From a bacterium SCSIO 12827 (lineage in GTDB: Bacteria > Pseudomonadota > Alphaproteobacteria > Rhodospirillales > Casp-alpha2): DNA of 64,000 nucleotides. The translations under genes were made by a program, and so were the position numbers. This document shows positions 27,083-36,168 of the stretch, in pieces. Positions within the stretch are counted from its first letter, which is position 1, and the number at the start of each line of letters is the position of its first letter. The DNA is taken from assembly GCA_024397995.1 (NCBI GenBank), contig CP073746.1, positions 2,046,001 to 2,110,000 of the forward strand, in the 5' to 3' direction. The notes below the pieces were generated by a model. That model was given only the letters and a program-made list of their open reading frames with translations, made no database searches and had not been told where the DNA came from.

Positions 27083-27103
27083 GCCGGTCACGGGGTCTTG
27101 TGA

Positions 27104-27352
27104 TTACTGGTCATTGAAGGTGAGAATTTGGCGCATCAGGTCCGTCGCGAATTCGGCAGGCGGTGCTTCACGCCCAGAGACCCAGGTGTAGACATCATTG
27201 TCGGGTTGCTTCAACAACACCTCGAAGGCGTCCAGGTCGGCCTCGGACAGGGCCTCGATCCGTGCCTCGGCGAAACCGCCCAGGATGATATCGTTCTCTT
27301 TCATGCCGCAGTGCTGGGCACGAAAAAGAATGCGTTTGCGGCGGGCGTCCAT
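27104..27352 (-). CDS. sdhE: Succinate dehydrogenase assembly factor SdhE (DUF339)
   Basis: This 82-residue protein matches the SdhE/YgfY/SDH5 family, which promotes FAD attachment to the flavoprotein subunit of succinate dehydrogenase. The N-terminal MDARRKRILFRAQHCGMKEND corresponds to the conserved RGxxE region, here in the variant CGMKEND. LGGFAEARIEALSEADLDAF and QPDNDVYTWV follow, as in the family. The start at 27352 gives exactly the family length. It is placed between mfd (21 bases downstream) and the divergent recG, an arrangement common in alphaproteobacteria. Confidence 0.9.
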   Translation of the reverse strand: MDARRKRILFRAQHCGMKENDIILGGFAEARIEALSEADLDAFEVLLKQPDNDVYTWVSGREAPPAEFATDLMRQILTFNDQ

Positions 27353-27448
27353 CTGGGGGCCGGTTCCTATCGAAAGATCGCGTCGGGGAACGTAGGATAT
27401 AGTCGCTTCAACCCGCCTTGTCAGCCGTCGAAAAGGCCCTGCCCCAAA

Positions 27449-29533
27449 ATGCGCCCGGAAATCCTGTTCCCTCTGTTCAAGCCCGTGACGACGCTGCCCG
27501 GCGTCGGGCCGCGCGTGGGATCGGTGATTGAAAAGCTGTGCGGCGGCGGGCGGCTGCTTGATCTGTTGTTCCATCTGCCGACCGGAATCGTCGATCGCCG
27601 TTACGCGCCCAAGGTCGCCGAGGCCGAAGCCGGGCGCGTCGCCACCCTGACCGTGACCGTCGGCCCCCACGCCAAGCCCCACAACCGTCGTCAACCCTAC
27701 AAGGTTCAGGTTTCCGACGATTCGGGTTTTCTCACCCTCGTGTTCTTTCATGCCCGGGACGACTACCTGGCCAAGATCCTGCCCGAGGGCGAAACCCGCA
27801 TTGTGTCCGGCGTGATCGAACGCTACGGCGACAATCTGCAAATAACCCATCCGGACCACATCGTGCCGGTGGCGGAGCGCGACCAGATTTTGAAAGCCGA
27901 GCCCGTCTATCCCATGACCGCCGGCCTGTCGCCCAAGACCTTCGGCCGCGCGGTGCTGGCCGCGATCAAGGCCACGCCTGAACTGCCTGACTGGCTCGAC
28001 CCCGCCGTCACCCAGCGCGAGGGCTGGCCCGCTTGGCGGCCGGCCATGGAAGCCCTGCACCACCCGGAAACCCAGGCTGATACGGCCCCCGACGCCCCGG
28101 CACATCGCCGCGCCGCCTATGACGAACTTCTGGCCAACCAACTCGCCCTCGCCCTGGTACGCCGCGACATGCGCAAGGTTGCGGGCCGCGCAACCTCGGG
28201 CGACGGCAAGATCATGGACCGGATCACCAAGGCCCTGCCCTTCAGACTGACACCGTCGCAAGTCATGGCCGTGGCCGAGATCACCGGCGACATGGCAGCG
28301 CCCGAACGCATGCTGCGCCTGCTGCAGGGCGACGTCGGATCGGGCAAGACCCTGGTGGCGCTGTTGGCCATGGCGCGGGCGGTCGAGTCCGGGGCTCAGG
28401 CCGTCCTCATGGCGCCCACGGAAATTCTCGCCCGGCAACACTTTGCGACGCTGGAGCCGCTCGCCAAGTCGGCCGGCCTATCCATCGCCCTTCTGACCGG
28501 GCGGGAGAAAGGCAAGACCCGGGATGCGATCCTGGCCGACCTAGCCCAAGGCAGCACGGACCTTGCCGTCGGCACCCATGCATTGTTCACCGAAGACGTC
28601 GCGTTCAAGGACCTGGCCCTCGCCGTGGTCGACGAACAACACCGATTCGGCGTGCACCAGCGCTTGGCCATCACGGCCAAAGGTCGCAAGTGCGACGTGC
28701 TGGTGATGACGGCGACGCCGATTCCGCGCACCCTGATGCTCACAGCCTACGGCGACATGGAGGCCTCTCGCCTGACGGAAAAGCCGCCTGGCCGTGCGCC
28801 CATCGACACTCGGGCCCTGCCTGCCGACCGCCTGGCCGAGGTCGTCGACGGCCTGACGCGCGCCCTGGCGACCGGGGCCAAGGCTTATTGGGTTTGCCCA
28901 TTGGTCGAGGAATCGGAAAAGATCGACGCGGCCGCGGCGGAAGACCGGTACGCCCATTTGAAACAGGTGTTCGGCGACCGGGTCGGGCTGGTTCATGGCC
29001 GGTTGAAGGCGTCGGAAAAGGACGCCGTCATGGATGCCTTCGCCAACGGCCCGTTGCAAATTCTGGTCGCAACCACGGTGATCGAGGTCGGCGTCGACGT
29101 GCCCGACGCCACGGTCATGGTCATCGAACATGCGGAGCGGTTCGGCCTGGCCCAATTGCATCAATTGCGCGGCCGCATCGGGCGCGGCAACAAGCCGGGC
29201 ACCTGTCTGCTGCTCTATGCGCCACCGTTGTCGGAAACTGCGCGATCGCGCCTGAAAATCCTGCGCGATACGGACGACGGATTCCGCATCGCCGAGGAAG
29301 ATTTGAAACTGCGGGGTGCCGGGGAACTGTTGGGCACGCGGCAAAGCGGCCTGCCGACCTTCCGTCTTGCCGACATTGCCCACCATGGCGACCTGTTGGC
29401 CATGGCGCGGGACGACGCGGCGCTGATCCTCAACCGGGATGCGGACCTGAAATCGGACCGGGGCGCGGCCCTTCGCGTTCTGCTCTACCTGTTCGAACGG
29501 GACGCGGCGGCACGGACCCTGCGGTCAGGTTAG
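27449..29533 (+). CDS. recG: ATP-dependent DNA helicase RecG
   Basis: This protein of about 694 residues remodels stalled replication forks and branched DNA. An N-terminal wedge domain (LFKPVTTLPGVGPRVGSVIE, OB-fold with FFHARDDYLAKIL) is followed by a helicase core. The core has Walker A LLQGDVGSGKTLVAL, Walker B VVDEQHRFGV, motif III TATPIPRTLMLT, and motif VI QLRGRIGRG. The ATG at 27449 is chosen over earlier in-frame starts because it sits at the start of the wedge domain and gives the usual length. Confidence 0.96.
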   Translation: MRPEILFPLFKPVTTLPGVGPRVGSVIEKLCGGGRLLDLLFHLPTGIVDRRYAPKVAEAEAGRVATLTVTVGPHAKPHNRRQPYKVQVSDDSGFLTLVFFHARDDYLAKILPEGETRIVSGVIERYGDNLQITHPDHIVPVAERDQILKAEPVYPMTAGLSPKTFGRAVLAAIKATPELPDWLDPAVTQREGWPAWRPAMEALHHPETQADTAPDAPAHRRAAYDELLANQLALALVRRDMRKVAGRATSGDGKIMDRITKALPFRLTPSQVMAVAEITGDMAAPERMLRLLQGDVGSGKTLVALLAMARAVESGAQAVLMAPTEILARQHFATLEPLAKSAGLSIALLTGREKGKTRDAILADLAQGSTDLAVGTHALFTEDVAFKDLALAVVDEQHRFGVHQRLAITAKGRKCDVLVMTATPIPRTLMLTAYGDMEASRLTEKPPGRAPIDTRALPADRLAEVVDGLTRALATGAKAYWVCPLVEESEKIDAAAAEDRYAHLKQVFGDRVGLVHGRLKASEKDAVMDAFANGPLQILVATTVIEVGVDVPDATVMVIEHAERFGLAQLHQLRGRIGRGNKPGTCLLLYAPPLSETARSRLKILRDTDDGFRIAEEDLKLRGAGELLGTRQSGLPTFRLADIAHHGDLLAMARDDAALILNRDADLKSDRGAALRVLLYLFERDAAARTLRSG

Positions 29534-29556
29534 GGCGGGCAGATTAGGTTGGCCGG

Positions 29557-30426
29557 TTAGGACTTGTCGCCGTTTTTCGGCTTCTTGGTCCGTCCTCGTT
29601 CACCCGCCGGCAGCGATGCCTGCAAGTCTTTCTGAATTTCGGCGGGACGCTTGGCCGCCAGAACCACGGGCGTGTTTTCGGTTTCGCGCAGAACCTCCAA
29701 TTCTTCATACACTCGGGCCGAGGTCACGGGCTGCTTCTTCAGCGCATCCGGCCGGCGGTCGGGCGGCGTGACGATGCCGCCGGAAATCACCATCTTGATC
29801 GCTTCCTCGACGGACATATCCAGGCTGACCAGATCCTCCTTGGGCACGAACAACAGGAACCCTGAGGTCGGGTTCGGCGTCGTCGGAATGAAGATGTTGA
29901 TGCATTCCTCCTGCGTCACATTCTGCACCTCGCCCGTTGTGGTACCGGTGATGAAGGCAATGGCCCATATGCCGCGCCGGGGGTATTCGACCAACACGGC
30001 CTCGCGGAACGCATTCGACTGCTGCGCCAGCACCGTTTCGAGAATCTGCTTGGTCGCGTTGTAGACGCTGCGGATCACCGGCATACGGTTGAGGATGTGC
30101 TCGCTCAGCTTGATGAAGAAGCGTCCCATGAACCCCGCCGTCAGGGCACCGGTCAGCGTCAGGCCGACGATCAGCACGAACAGGCCCAGGCCCGGCAGGG
30201 CGAAGGGCAGATAGGTTTCCGGGTTGTACTTGACCGGGATCAGCGGTCGGATGGTGTTGTCCACGAAATGGATCAGCAGCCAAGCCAGATAGAAGGTGAA
30301 GGTGATCGGTGCCGTCACCAAAATCCCGGCGAAGAAATAGGCCCGCATGCGCGGGAAGAACCCGTTCGACGCCGGTTTGGCGTCGGATGCGGGGGTCTGG
30401 TCGCCGTGTTGCGTCTCGTCACTCAT
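29557..30426 (-). CDS. DUF502 family membrane protein
   Basis: This 289-residue protein has two membrane segments near the N-terminus (YFFAGILVTAPITFTFYLAW and LGLFVLIVGLTLTGALTAGF) and then a conserved soluble part. That part has PVIRSVYNATKQILETVL and FIPTTPNPTSGFLLFVPKED, the DUF502 family pattern. The domain is usually membrane-associated and of unknown function. The Lys/Arg-rich C-terminus is cytoplasmic. It is convergent with recG, and their stops are 23 bases apart. Confidence 0.9.
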   Translation of the reverse strand: MSDETQHGDQTPASDAKPASNGFFPRMRAYFFAGILVTAPITFTFYLAWLLIHFVDNTIRPLIPVKYNPETYLPFALPGLGLFVLIVGLTLTGALTAGFMGRFFIKLSEHILNRMPVIRSVYNATKQILETVLAQQSNAFREAVLVEYPRRGIWAIAFITGTTTGEVQNVTQEECINIFIPTTPNPTSGFLLFVPKEDLVSLDMSVEEAIKMVISGGIVTPPDRRPDALKKQPVTSARVYEELEVLRETENTPVVLAAKRPAEIQKDLQASLPAGERGRTKKPKNGDKS

Positions 30427-30480
30427 GTAAAGAGTTGCCTTCTGTTTTCCGGTTCAAATAAGGAAATTATCAATCACGTC

Positions 30481-31374
30481 TCAATCCCACGGCCCGTCGC
30501 CGAGGAAGTCCCGCAGCCGGGCAAAGGTATCGTCCGGCAACTCTTCGGCAAGAAAATGGCCGCAATCAAGCGTCCCGCCGGTCACGTTCTCGGCCCGCTC
30601 GCGCCAGGCGGCCAGCACGTCGAACTTGCGGGCGACCAATCCCTTTGCCCCCCAAAGCGCCAGTACCGGACAGGTCAGCTTGCGACCCGCCGCCATATCG
30701 TCCCGGTCATGGATCATATCGATGGTCGCCGCCGCGCGGTAATCCTCGCAGGACGCATGAATGGTTTCCGGCGTGGAAAAGCAGCGGACGTATTCGGCCA
30801 TGGCCGCGTCGTCGAACAAGGTTCCCTTGCCGCTCCACTGTCCCATCTTGCGGCGCAGGAAGAATTCAGGATCGGCGCCGATCATGCGTTCCGGCAGATC
30901 GGCCGGTTGGATCAGGAAGAACCAATGGTAATAACCCGTGGCGAATTCCATATCCGTCATGCGGTACATATGTTCCGTCGGCGCGATGTCGAGTACCGCC
31001 AGCCGCACAACCTTATCCGGGTTGTCGGCGGTCAGGCGATGGGCGACCCGCCCGCCCCGGTCATGGCCGACGACGGCATAGCGATCAAACCCCAGGTCGG
31101 CCATCAGGCCTGCCAAGTCCCCCGCCATGGCGCGCTTGGAATAGGGCTCATGGTCCGCGTCCGTCGGCGGCTTGCCGCTGTCGCCATAACCGCGCAAATC
31201 GGGCATGATCAAGGTGTAATGCCGCGCCATCAGGGGGGCCAGCTTGTGCCACATGGCATGGGTCTGCGGATAGCCGTGCAGAAGCAGGACCGGCGGCCCC
31301 TCACCTCCCGTGCGGAAGTTGACGGCGACGCCGCCGATCTCCCGGCGATCTTGTTGAAAGCCGTCGAACATCAA
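30481..31374 (-). CDS. Alpha/beta hydrolase, fluoroacetate/haloacetate dehalogenase-like
   Basis: The 297-residue protein follows fluoroacetate dehalogenases closely. The nucleophile is Asp105 in VVGHDRGGRVAH, with Arg106 and Arg109 at the +1 and +4 positions that bind the substrate carboxylate in the characterised enzyme. Asp129 (AVLDI), the halide-site His150-Trp151 (YYHWFFL), Tyr212 (CEDYRAAATID) and His273 (CGHFL) are also in place. This full set points to hydrolysis of haloacetates and perhaps fluoroacetate. A different small 2-halo-acid is possible. It has no signal peptide and is 28 bases downstream of a cyclic-nucleotide-binding-domain gene. Confidence 0.82.
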   Translation of the reverse strand: MMFDGFQQDRREIGGVAVNFRTGGEGPPVLLLHGYPQTHAMWHKLAPLMARHYTLIMPDLRGYGDSGKPPTDADHEPYSKRAMAGDLAGLMADLGFDRYAVVGHDRGGRVAHRLTADNPDKVVRLAVLDIAPTEHMYRMTDMEFATGYYHWFFLIQPADLPERMIGADPEFFLRRKMGQWSGKGTLFDDAAMAEYVRCFSTPETIHASCEDYRAAATIDMIHDRDDMAAGRKLTCPVLALWGAKGLVARKFDVLAAWRERAENVTGGTLDCGHFLAEELPDDTFARLRDFLGDGPWD

Positions 31375-31402
31375 GTGGTCCCTTGCCTCCTCTGCGCTGG
31401 GA

Positions 31403-31747
31403 TCACTTGCTCATCCGCCTGACAGTTTCCGCCAGGATCTTCAACAAGCCCTGGACGAAAGGGTCCGATTTCATCATGCGGTGCTGAAAATTAGCGCGGT
31501 TGATGACGACCACGGTGCAGCCGCTTGCCGACCGGGCAGAAGCGGCCCGGGGCTTGCCGTCGATCAACGCCATCTCGCCGAAGATGCCGCCCGCGCCGAT
31601 GGTGCTGAGCACTTCCTCGGAGCCCTCGCGGTAAATTTCGACGGTCCCGCTTTGAACGAGATAGGCAAACAAACCCTCATCGCCCTCTTTGAAGATGCGA
31701 TCACCCGCCTGATACATTTTCCGTTCAAGCACGCCTGTGACCGACAT
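31403..31747 (-). CDS. Cyclic nucleotide-binding (cNMP/CRP-like) domain protein
   Basis: This protein of about 114 residues consists of one cyclic-nucleotide-binding beta-roll. The phosphate-binding cassette IFGEMALIDGKPRAASARS and the strand AGDRIFKEGDEGLFAYLVQSG are clear. It has no DNA-binding helix-turn-helix, so it is not a CRP-type activator by itself and must signal through a partner. The start at 31747 (MSVTGVLERK, AGGAAGTGAGGG upstream) is chosen over a longer Arg-rich in-frame extension. It lies just upstream of the haloacetate dehalogenase-like gene on the same strand. Confidence 0.82.
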   Translation of the reverse strand: MSVTGVLERKMYQAGDRIFKEGDEGLFAYLVQSGTVEIYREGSEEVLSTIGAGGIFGEMALIDGKPRAASARSASGCTVVVINRANFQHRMMKSDPFVQGLLKILAETVRRMSK

Positions 31748-31908
31748 GTCCGAACCCTCACTTCCTGTCCGTACGCAGCCGACGCGCAGCCGCTCACAAC
31801 CTCTCCGGCACCGTTTTCGTTTCCCGTTTCCAGGCATGTGCCGTTGCGGTTAGTGTACCCCCTCCACCCGCCAAGGGGAGTCTATTTTCAAATGCCCTAC
31901 CACCCCGC

Positions 31909-32355
31909 ATGAGCCGCGAATATCCCGAACGCCCCATCGTCGGCATCGGCGCCGTCGTCCTCAAGGACGATCATGTGCTGTTGATCCGCCGCGGCAAGCC
32001 CCCGCGCCTCGGCAGCCTGTCCCTGCCCGGCGGCGCACAGCATGTCGGCGAGACCGTCCATGAGGGGGCACTGCGCGAGGTCATGGAGGAAACAGGGGTC
32101 GAGGCCGAAGTCCTGGGCCTGATCGACGTGGTCGACAGCATGACCAAGGACGACGATGGTCGTCTGCAATTCCATTACACCCTGGTCGACGTGGTTTGCC
32201 GCTGGGTCGCGGGCGAACCCCGGGCCGCCGGCGACGCTGCCGATGCCTTGTGGATGCCGTTGGCCGATGTACCCGACCTGCCGCTGTGGTCGGAAACCCG
32301 GCGCATCATCGAACTGGCGGCGAAAATGACCGAGGCTTTGCCGCCGTCGGATTGA
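31909..32355 (+). CDS. Nudix hydrolase
   Basis: This 148-residue protein has a complete Nudix box at about residues 42-64, GGAQHVGETVHEGALREVME followed by ETG, inside the usual alpha/beta/alpha fold. The N-terminal strand PIVGIGAVVLKDDHVLLIRRG and the later VVDVVCRWVAGEPRAA are family-like. It probably cleaves a nucleoside-diphosphate derivative such as ADP-ribose, but the sequence does not fix the substrate. The gene is convergent with the HlyD-type gene that follows. Confidence 0.88.
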   Translation: MSREYPERPIVGIGAVVLKDDHVLLIRRGKPPRLGSLSLPGGAQHVGETVHEGALREVMEETGVEAEVLGLIDVVDSMTKDDDGRLQFHYTLVDVVCRWVAGEPRAAGDAADALWMPLADVPDLPLWSETRRIIELAAKMTEALPPSD

Positions 32356-32368
32356 CGCTTACGGAATT

Positions 32369-33724
32369 TTATAAAAGACGCCGGGGCGCCGACGCCGGCC
32401 GAAACAGATATTCCAACAAGGTCCGCCGCCCTGTGCGCACGCGCACGCTGACCTGCATTCCCGGCAAGATTCTATTGGCGTTGGGGTCATCGCCGATGAA
32501 AGCCTGATCCAGAACGACCGTGGCACGGTAATAAGGCTTGCCGGCAGTGTCCGTGAAGGTGCCGGCGGAAACGTCGCGCAGTTCGCCGCCGACCAATCCC
32601 GCCCGCCCCGATCCCGCACCGGTTATCTGCACGGCGACCGGCTGGCCCACGGTAACGCGGCTGATGTCCCGAGGGGCCAGGCGGACCTCGGCGATCAGAT
32701 CGTCATCGACAGGCACAATCTCCATGACCGTCGCCCCCGCGGGAACGATGCGGTCCTTGGCATAACCGCCGATGCCCTTCACGAACCCCTTCACGGGGGC
32801 ATGGATATCGAAGGCGGCGACCCGCGCCGCCAGTTGCTTCACCTCTTCCGACGCCTGGGCCAGCTTGGCTGTGACAAGGCCGAATTCGGCCAGGGCTTCT
32901 TCACGGCTTTGGCTTTCCAGGGCATCGAGCTCCGTCTTCGCCTCCTCGACCGCCTGGGTCAGTTTCTCGCGGCGGGTGATGACCGTGGCCATGTCGCCGC
33001 GCACGTCGGCGACCTGACGGCGCACGTTGAGCAAAAGGATCTTGGGGCTCAGGCCCTTGCGGAACAGTTCTTCCCGCATGGCCAGTTCCTCGGCCAGAAT
33101 CTGCGCCTTGCGGGTCAGGGTTTCATCCTCACCCCTCAGACGGTCAAGGTCGGCCTGACGCTGCTGGATGCGCGATTCCAGAATGATGCGGCGGTTTTCC
33201 TGGGCCCGCTGATAGCCGTTATAGACCGCCCATTGGTCCTGCACGAGGGACTGGAACTTGGGGTCGGCGAAACCGAAATTGGGCTCGCGGCCATCGCCGA
33301 TGGCGCGCAGGCGTTCCGCCTTGAGGGCGAGTGCCGCTTCCTCGATCCGCGCCTGCTCGTACCGCGCCTTGATCTGCGCCGGGTCGAGACGCAGCAGCAC
33401 GGCCCCCTGGTCGACCAACTGGCCTTCCTTGGCCAGGACCTCAACCACCACGCCGCCCTCAAGATGCTGGACCGCGCGCACCTGACCGGCGGGCACGACG
33501 GCGCCCTCGGCCTCGACCGTTTCCTGAACCTCAGCGAACGCCGCCCAAATCCCCACGGCAGCGACAATAACGACAGGCCCCGCGATCATGCCCCGCGACC
33601 ACAGACGGCGGCGGCCTTCACCCGCCGACGCCGTGCCGTCTTCCAGCACGGCAAGGGCCGGCTGCCCCTGGGCCGGTGCCTGGGTTTCGCTGGTATAGGA
33701 CGGGGTGGTGCCGGGCTGGGTCAT
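32369..33724 (-). CDS. HlyD-family membrane fusion (adaptor) protein of a type I secretion-like system
   Basis: This 451-residue protein has one N-terminal membrane helix (GMIAGPVVIVAAVGIWAAF), then a lipoyl-like half (GAVVPAGQVRAVQHLEGGVV). A long coiled coil follows (about residues 150-300, rich in Glu/Leu/Arg), then the second lipoyl half and a beta-barrel with RIVPAGATVMEIVPVDDDLI. It should link the ABC exporter in the inner membrane to an outer-membrane channel. The upstream ABC gene starts 14 bases before it. The outer-membrane partner is not in this window. Confidence 0.9.
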   Translation of the reverse strand: MTQPGTTPSYTSETQAPAQGQPALAVLEDGTASAGEGRRRLWSRGMIAGPVVIVAAVGIWAAFAEVQETVEAEGAVVPAGQVRAVQHLEGGVVVEVLAKEGQLVDQGAVLLRLDPAQIKARYEQARIEEAALALKAERLRAIGDGREPNFGFADPKFQSLVQDQWAVYNGYQRAQENRRIILESRIQQRQADLDRLRGEDETLTRKAQILAEELAMREELFRKGLSPKILLLNVRRQVADVRGDMATVITRREKLTQAVEEAKTELDALESQSREEALAEFGLVTAKLAQASEEVKQLAARVAAFDIHAPVKGFVKGIGGYAKDRIVPAGATVMEIVPVDDDLIAEVRLAPRDISRVTVGQPVAVQITGAGSGRAGLVGGELRDVSAGTFTDTAGKPYYRATVVLDQAFIGDDPNANRILPGMQVSVRVRTGRRTLLEYLFRPASAPRRLL

Positions 33725-33737
33725 CGTTCGGCCAAGG

Positions 33738-36167
33738 TCATTGTTCAGCGAGAGTCTGTCCGACCCGCCCTTCCGCGTAAAGCTGTTCCAAGACCGCAGA
33801 CGACGGCCCCTCGGCGCGGGTCCGTCCGCCTTCCAACCAGATCACCCGGTCAGCCAGACGAATGATCTGCGGTCGATCCGTGGCGACGATAACGGTCGTC
33901 GTGCCGCGCAATTCCTCGATGGCACGCAGCAAGGCATGTTCGCCCTCCGGGTCCAAATGGCGTTCCGGCCCGTCGAGCAGCAACAGGCCGCTGCGGCGAA
34001 CATAGCCGCGGGCCAGCGCGACGCGCTTCAGGAATCCCGGCTGCGGATCGTGGTCGATCAACCCCATATTGACGGCCAAACCAAACCGCCGATTGCCGCC
34101 GACACCCGTTTCCAATACGCGGATGTCCTCCATCACACCGGCGAGATTGCAGGCGGATTGGATATCCGCCTCCGAAGCGACCGGGTTCATCAGCCGCAAA
34201 TTGTCCTCGATGCTGAGCGGCAGGAATTCCGGCATCTCCGGCACGTAGGCGACGGACTGCCGCAACTGCACGGGATCGAACAGGCCCGTTTCGACGCCAT
34301 CCAGACGGGCGTGCCCGGCAGCGGTGGGCTCCAGCCCCGCCAGCACCCGCAGCAGCGCCGACTTGCCCGACTGATAATCACCGACAACGGCGACGACCTC
34401 GCCGGGGTCGGCATAAAGCGACACATCGTCGAGCGGCATTTCGATGCCGCCCGTGGACGCCGTCGACAGGCCGCTGACATCAACATGCCCGGCCAAGGTG
34501 CGCGGCGGTAACGACGGCCGGGCGGTGCTGCGCTCGGCGCGGATCGCATGCAGGCGTCCCGCCTGGGTCAAGCCGCACCATAGGCGCGCGGCGTTGCCGG
34601 CCTCGTCCGTCACGCGGGCGACCGCGCGAAGCGCCGCCGCCGTCAACAGGACAGACGCCGCCAAGGCCCCTTGGCTCAGGCCATCGGAAAGGCTCAGGTA
34701 GGCCCCGGCCGCCGCCGTCGCGGCGACGGTGGCACCTGCGATCCAACGTCCGATCAAAGCAACACGGCGGGTGCGGTTGGCAGCATCGCGCCGGGTGCGG
34801 ACGGCCTCGGCGGTGGTACGCTCGATCCGCCTGGCGACGGCGTCCTCGCAGCCGGCCGCGATTGCCTCGGCACGGACACGGACGGCCTCAAACCAGTTTT
34901 GGGCGGATTCTCCGGCCGCACCAACAGCCCGTGCCATCGCGCTGCGCACGCCATCCTTCAACACCCAGCCCGCAACGGCGACCGCGAAGACGCCAAGGAC
35001 CGGGACGGCAACCAATGCGCCGGCAAGATACGCCACGACGGCAAGGGCGATCACCGCGGCCGGCAGGCCGAGGGCGGCCCGCACCAACCGTACCGCCGGT
35101 TCGGGACCGCCTGCGTGAAAGTCATCAAACCGGCTACGACGCGCGCCCGCCGTGGTGTCCTTCAAGGTTTCCGGCGGCAGGAACAGGGTCCGCGTCAAGG
35201 CACCCAGGGCAAGACCCGCCGCCGCCGTCGCCACGGGGGCGGCCATGCGGTCCCGCCAGGCGCGGAACGGAATCTCAAACACCATGGTCAGCGCCGCCGC
35301 CCCGGTGAAGAACAGAATCATGGGCAGGGCGGCCGACGGCACGACATCGTCGAGTGCCACCAGCAGCAGCAGCGGCCCGGCCAGTGCCAGGATTCCCTGG
35401 ACCAATGCCACGGCCCCCATGGCACGCAGCCGTCCCCGCAGCAATGACCGGAGAAAGGCAAACGGTTCCGCCGGCGGTGCGGTATCCGCCATCGGTTCGG
35501 CGGCGGTGAAGACATGCACCCGCCCGGCGCGCCGATCGCGGGCGATGGGCCGGCGGGTACGCGTTGCTCCATCGAACCCCGGCAAGGAATTCTGCCCGAA
35601 CCGCTCCAGCACCAGGACGTCCCCGGACTTGGTGGTGAACAGAGCCGGGAAATCCTGCGGCCCCAGTTCATTAAGTCTGGCGCGGAACGAGCGGCAGCGG
35701 AACCCAAGCCGGGCCATAACCATCACCGCGTCGGAGGCGTCCAGCGGCGCGTTGAGGGCCGGCAGAACCTCGACCACCTGACGCGGCGCCCCATTCCAGT
35801 CCAAGGCCTGGAGCAATTCGCGCAGGCAATGGGCGATGTTGGTTCCCCCCGCCAGCGCTGCCGCCATGGTCCAATCGTCGGGCAGATCCACGGCCTCGGA
35901 CAACGCCACTTCCAGGTCCTGGGGGCTGGGCGGTGTTTCCTCGGGCTCCGGCTCGGCGACGCCAACAGCGGCCTCGGATGACAGGGCCAGCAGCGGCGGC
36001 GGCACCTGGGCGTGGGGATCGATCCCTTCCAACCGGTTGAGGCGCAACGCACGCCACGGCCCCCGGGGACGCACGCTCTCCGCTTCGACGACACTGTCCA
36101 AGCCCGCCGACAAGGCGCGGGTGAACAGGGCTTCTGTTGCTTCGAAATGAGGGATGCGGCTCACCAT
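33738..36167 (-). CDS. ABC exporter subunit with C39-like domain and degenerate nucleotide-binding domain
   Basis: The 809-residue protein has the layout of LapB/RTX-type exporters. It has a C39-peptidase-like domain (about residues 90-230, with LGFRCRSFRARLNELGPQDFP), membrane helices (about 240-520) and a nucleotide-binding domain. The latter keeps Walker A GDYQSGKS (Lys602) and Asp732 of Walker B but has lost other catalytic features. The Q-loop position is Glu644 (YVPEMPEF), the signature is PQPGF at 708-712 in place of LSGGQ, Gly733 replaces the catalytic Glu (LLLLDGPERHLD), and Thr763 replaces the H-loop His (VATDRP). The stop of the upstream ABC gene is one base before this start. Confidence 0.85.
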   Translation of the reverse strand: MVSRIPHFEATEALFTRALSAGLDSVVEAESVRPRGPWRALRLNRLEGIDPHAQVPPPLLALSSEAAVGVAEPEPEETPPSPQDLEVALSEAVDLPDDWTMAAALAGGTNIAHCLRELLQALDWNGAPRQVVEVLPALNAPLDASDAVMVMARLGFRCRSFRARLNELGPQDFPALFTTKSGDVLVLERFGQNSLPGFDGATRTRRPIARDRRAGRVHVFTAAEPMADTAPPAEPFAFLRSLLRGRLRAMGAVALVQGILALAGPLLLLVALDDVVPSAALPMILFFTGAAALTMVFEIPFRAWRDRMAAPVATAAAGLALGALTRTLFLPPETLKDTTAGARRSRFDDFHAGGPEPAVRLVRAALGLPAAVIALAVVAYLAGALVAVPVLGVFAVAVAGWVLKDGVRSAMARAVGAAGESAQNWFEAVRVRAEAIAAGCEDAVARRIERTTAEAVRTRRDAANRTRRVALIGRWIAGATVAATAAAGAYLSLSDGLSQGALAASVLLTAAALRAVARVTDEAGNAARLWCGLTQAGRLHAIRAERSTARPSLPPRTLAGHVDVSGLSTASTGGIEMPLDDVSLYADPGEVVAVVGDYQSGKSALLRVLAGLEPTAAGHARLDGVETGLFDPVQLRQSVAYVPEMPEFLPLSIEDNLRLMNPVASEADIQSACNLAGVMEDIRVLETGVGGNRRFGLAVNMGLIDHDPQPGFLKRVALARGYVRRSGLLLLDGPERHLDPEGEHALLRAIEELRGTTTVIVATDRPQIIRLADRVIWLEGGRTRAEGPSSAVLEQLYAEGRVGQTLAEQ

Positions 36168-36168
36168 C

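Noticed and set aside
24803-27103. Long plus-strand open frames of about 300-440 codons opposite mfd
   Set aside because: They lie entirely antisense to the well-conserved mfd gene and have no signal, domain or ribosome-binding site. High GC gives long stop-free antisense frames here.
27353-28441. Minus-strand frame of 445 codons whose last 82 are SdhE
   Set aside because: Only the terminal 82 residues are family-like; the rest is antisense to recG. I therefore start sdhE at 27352.
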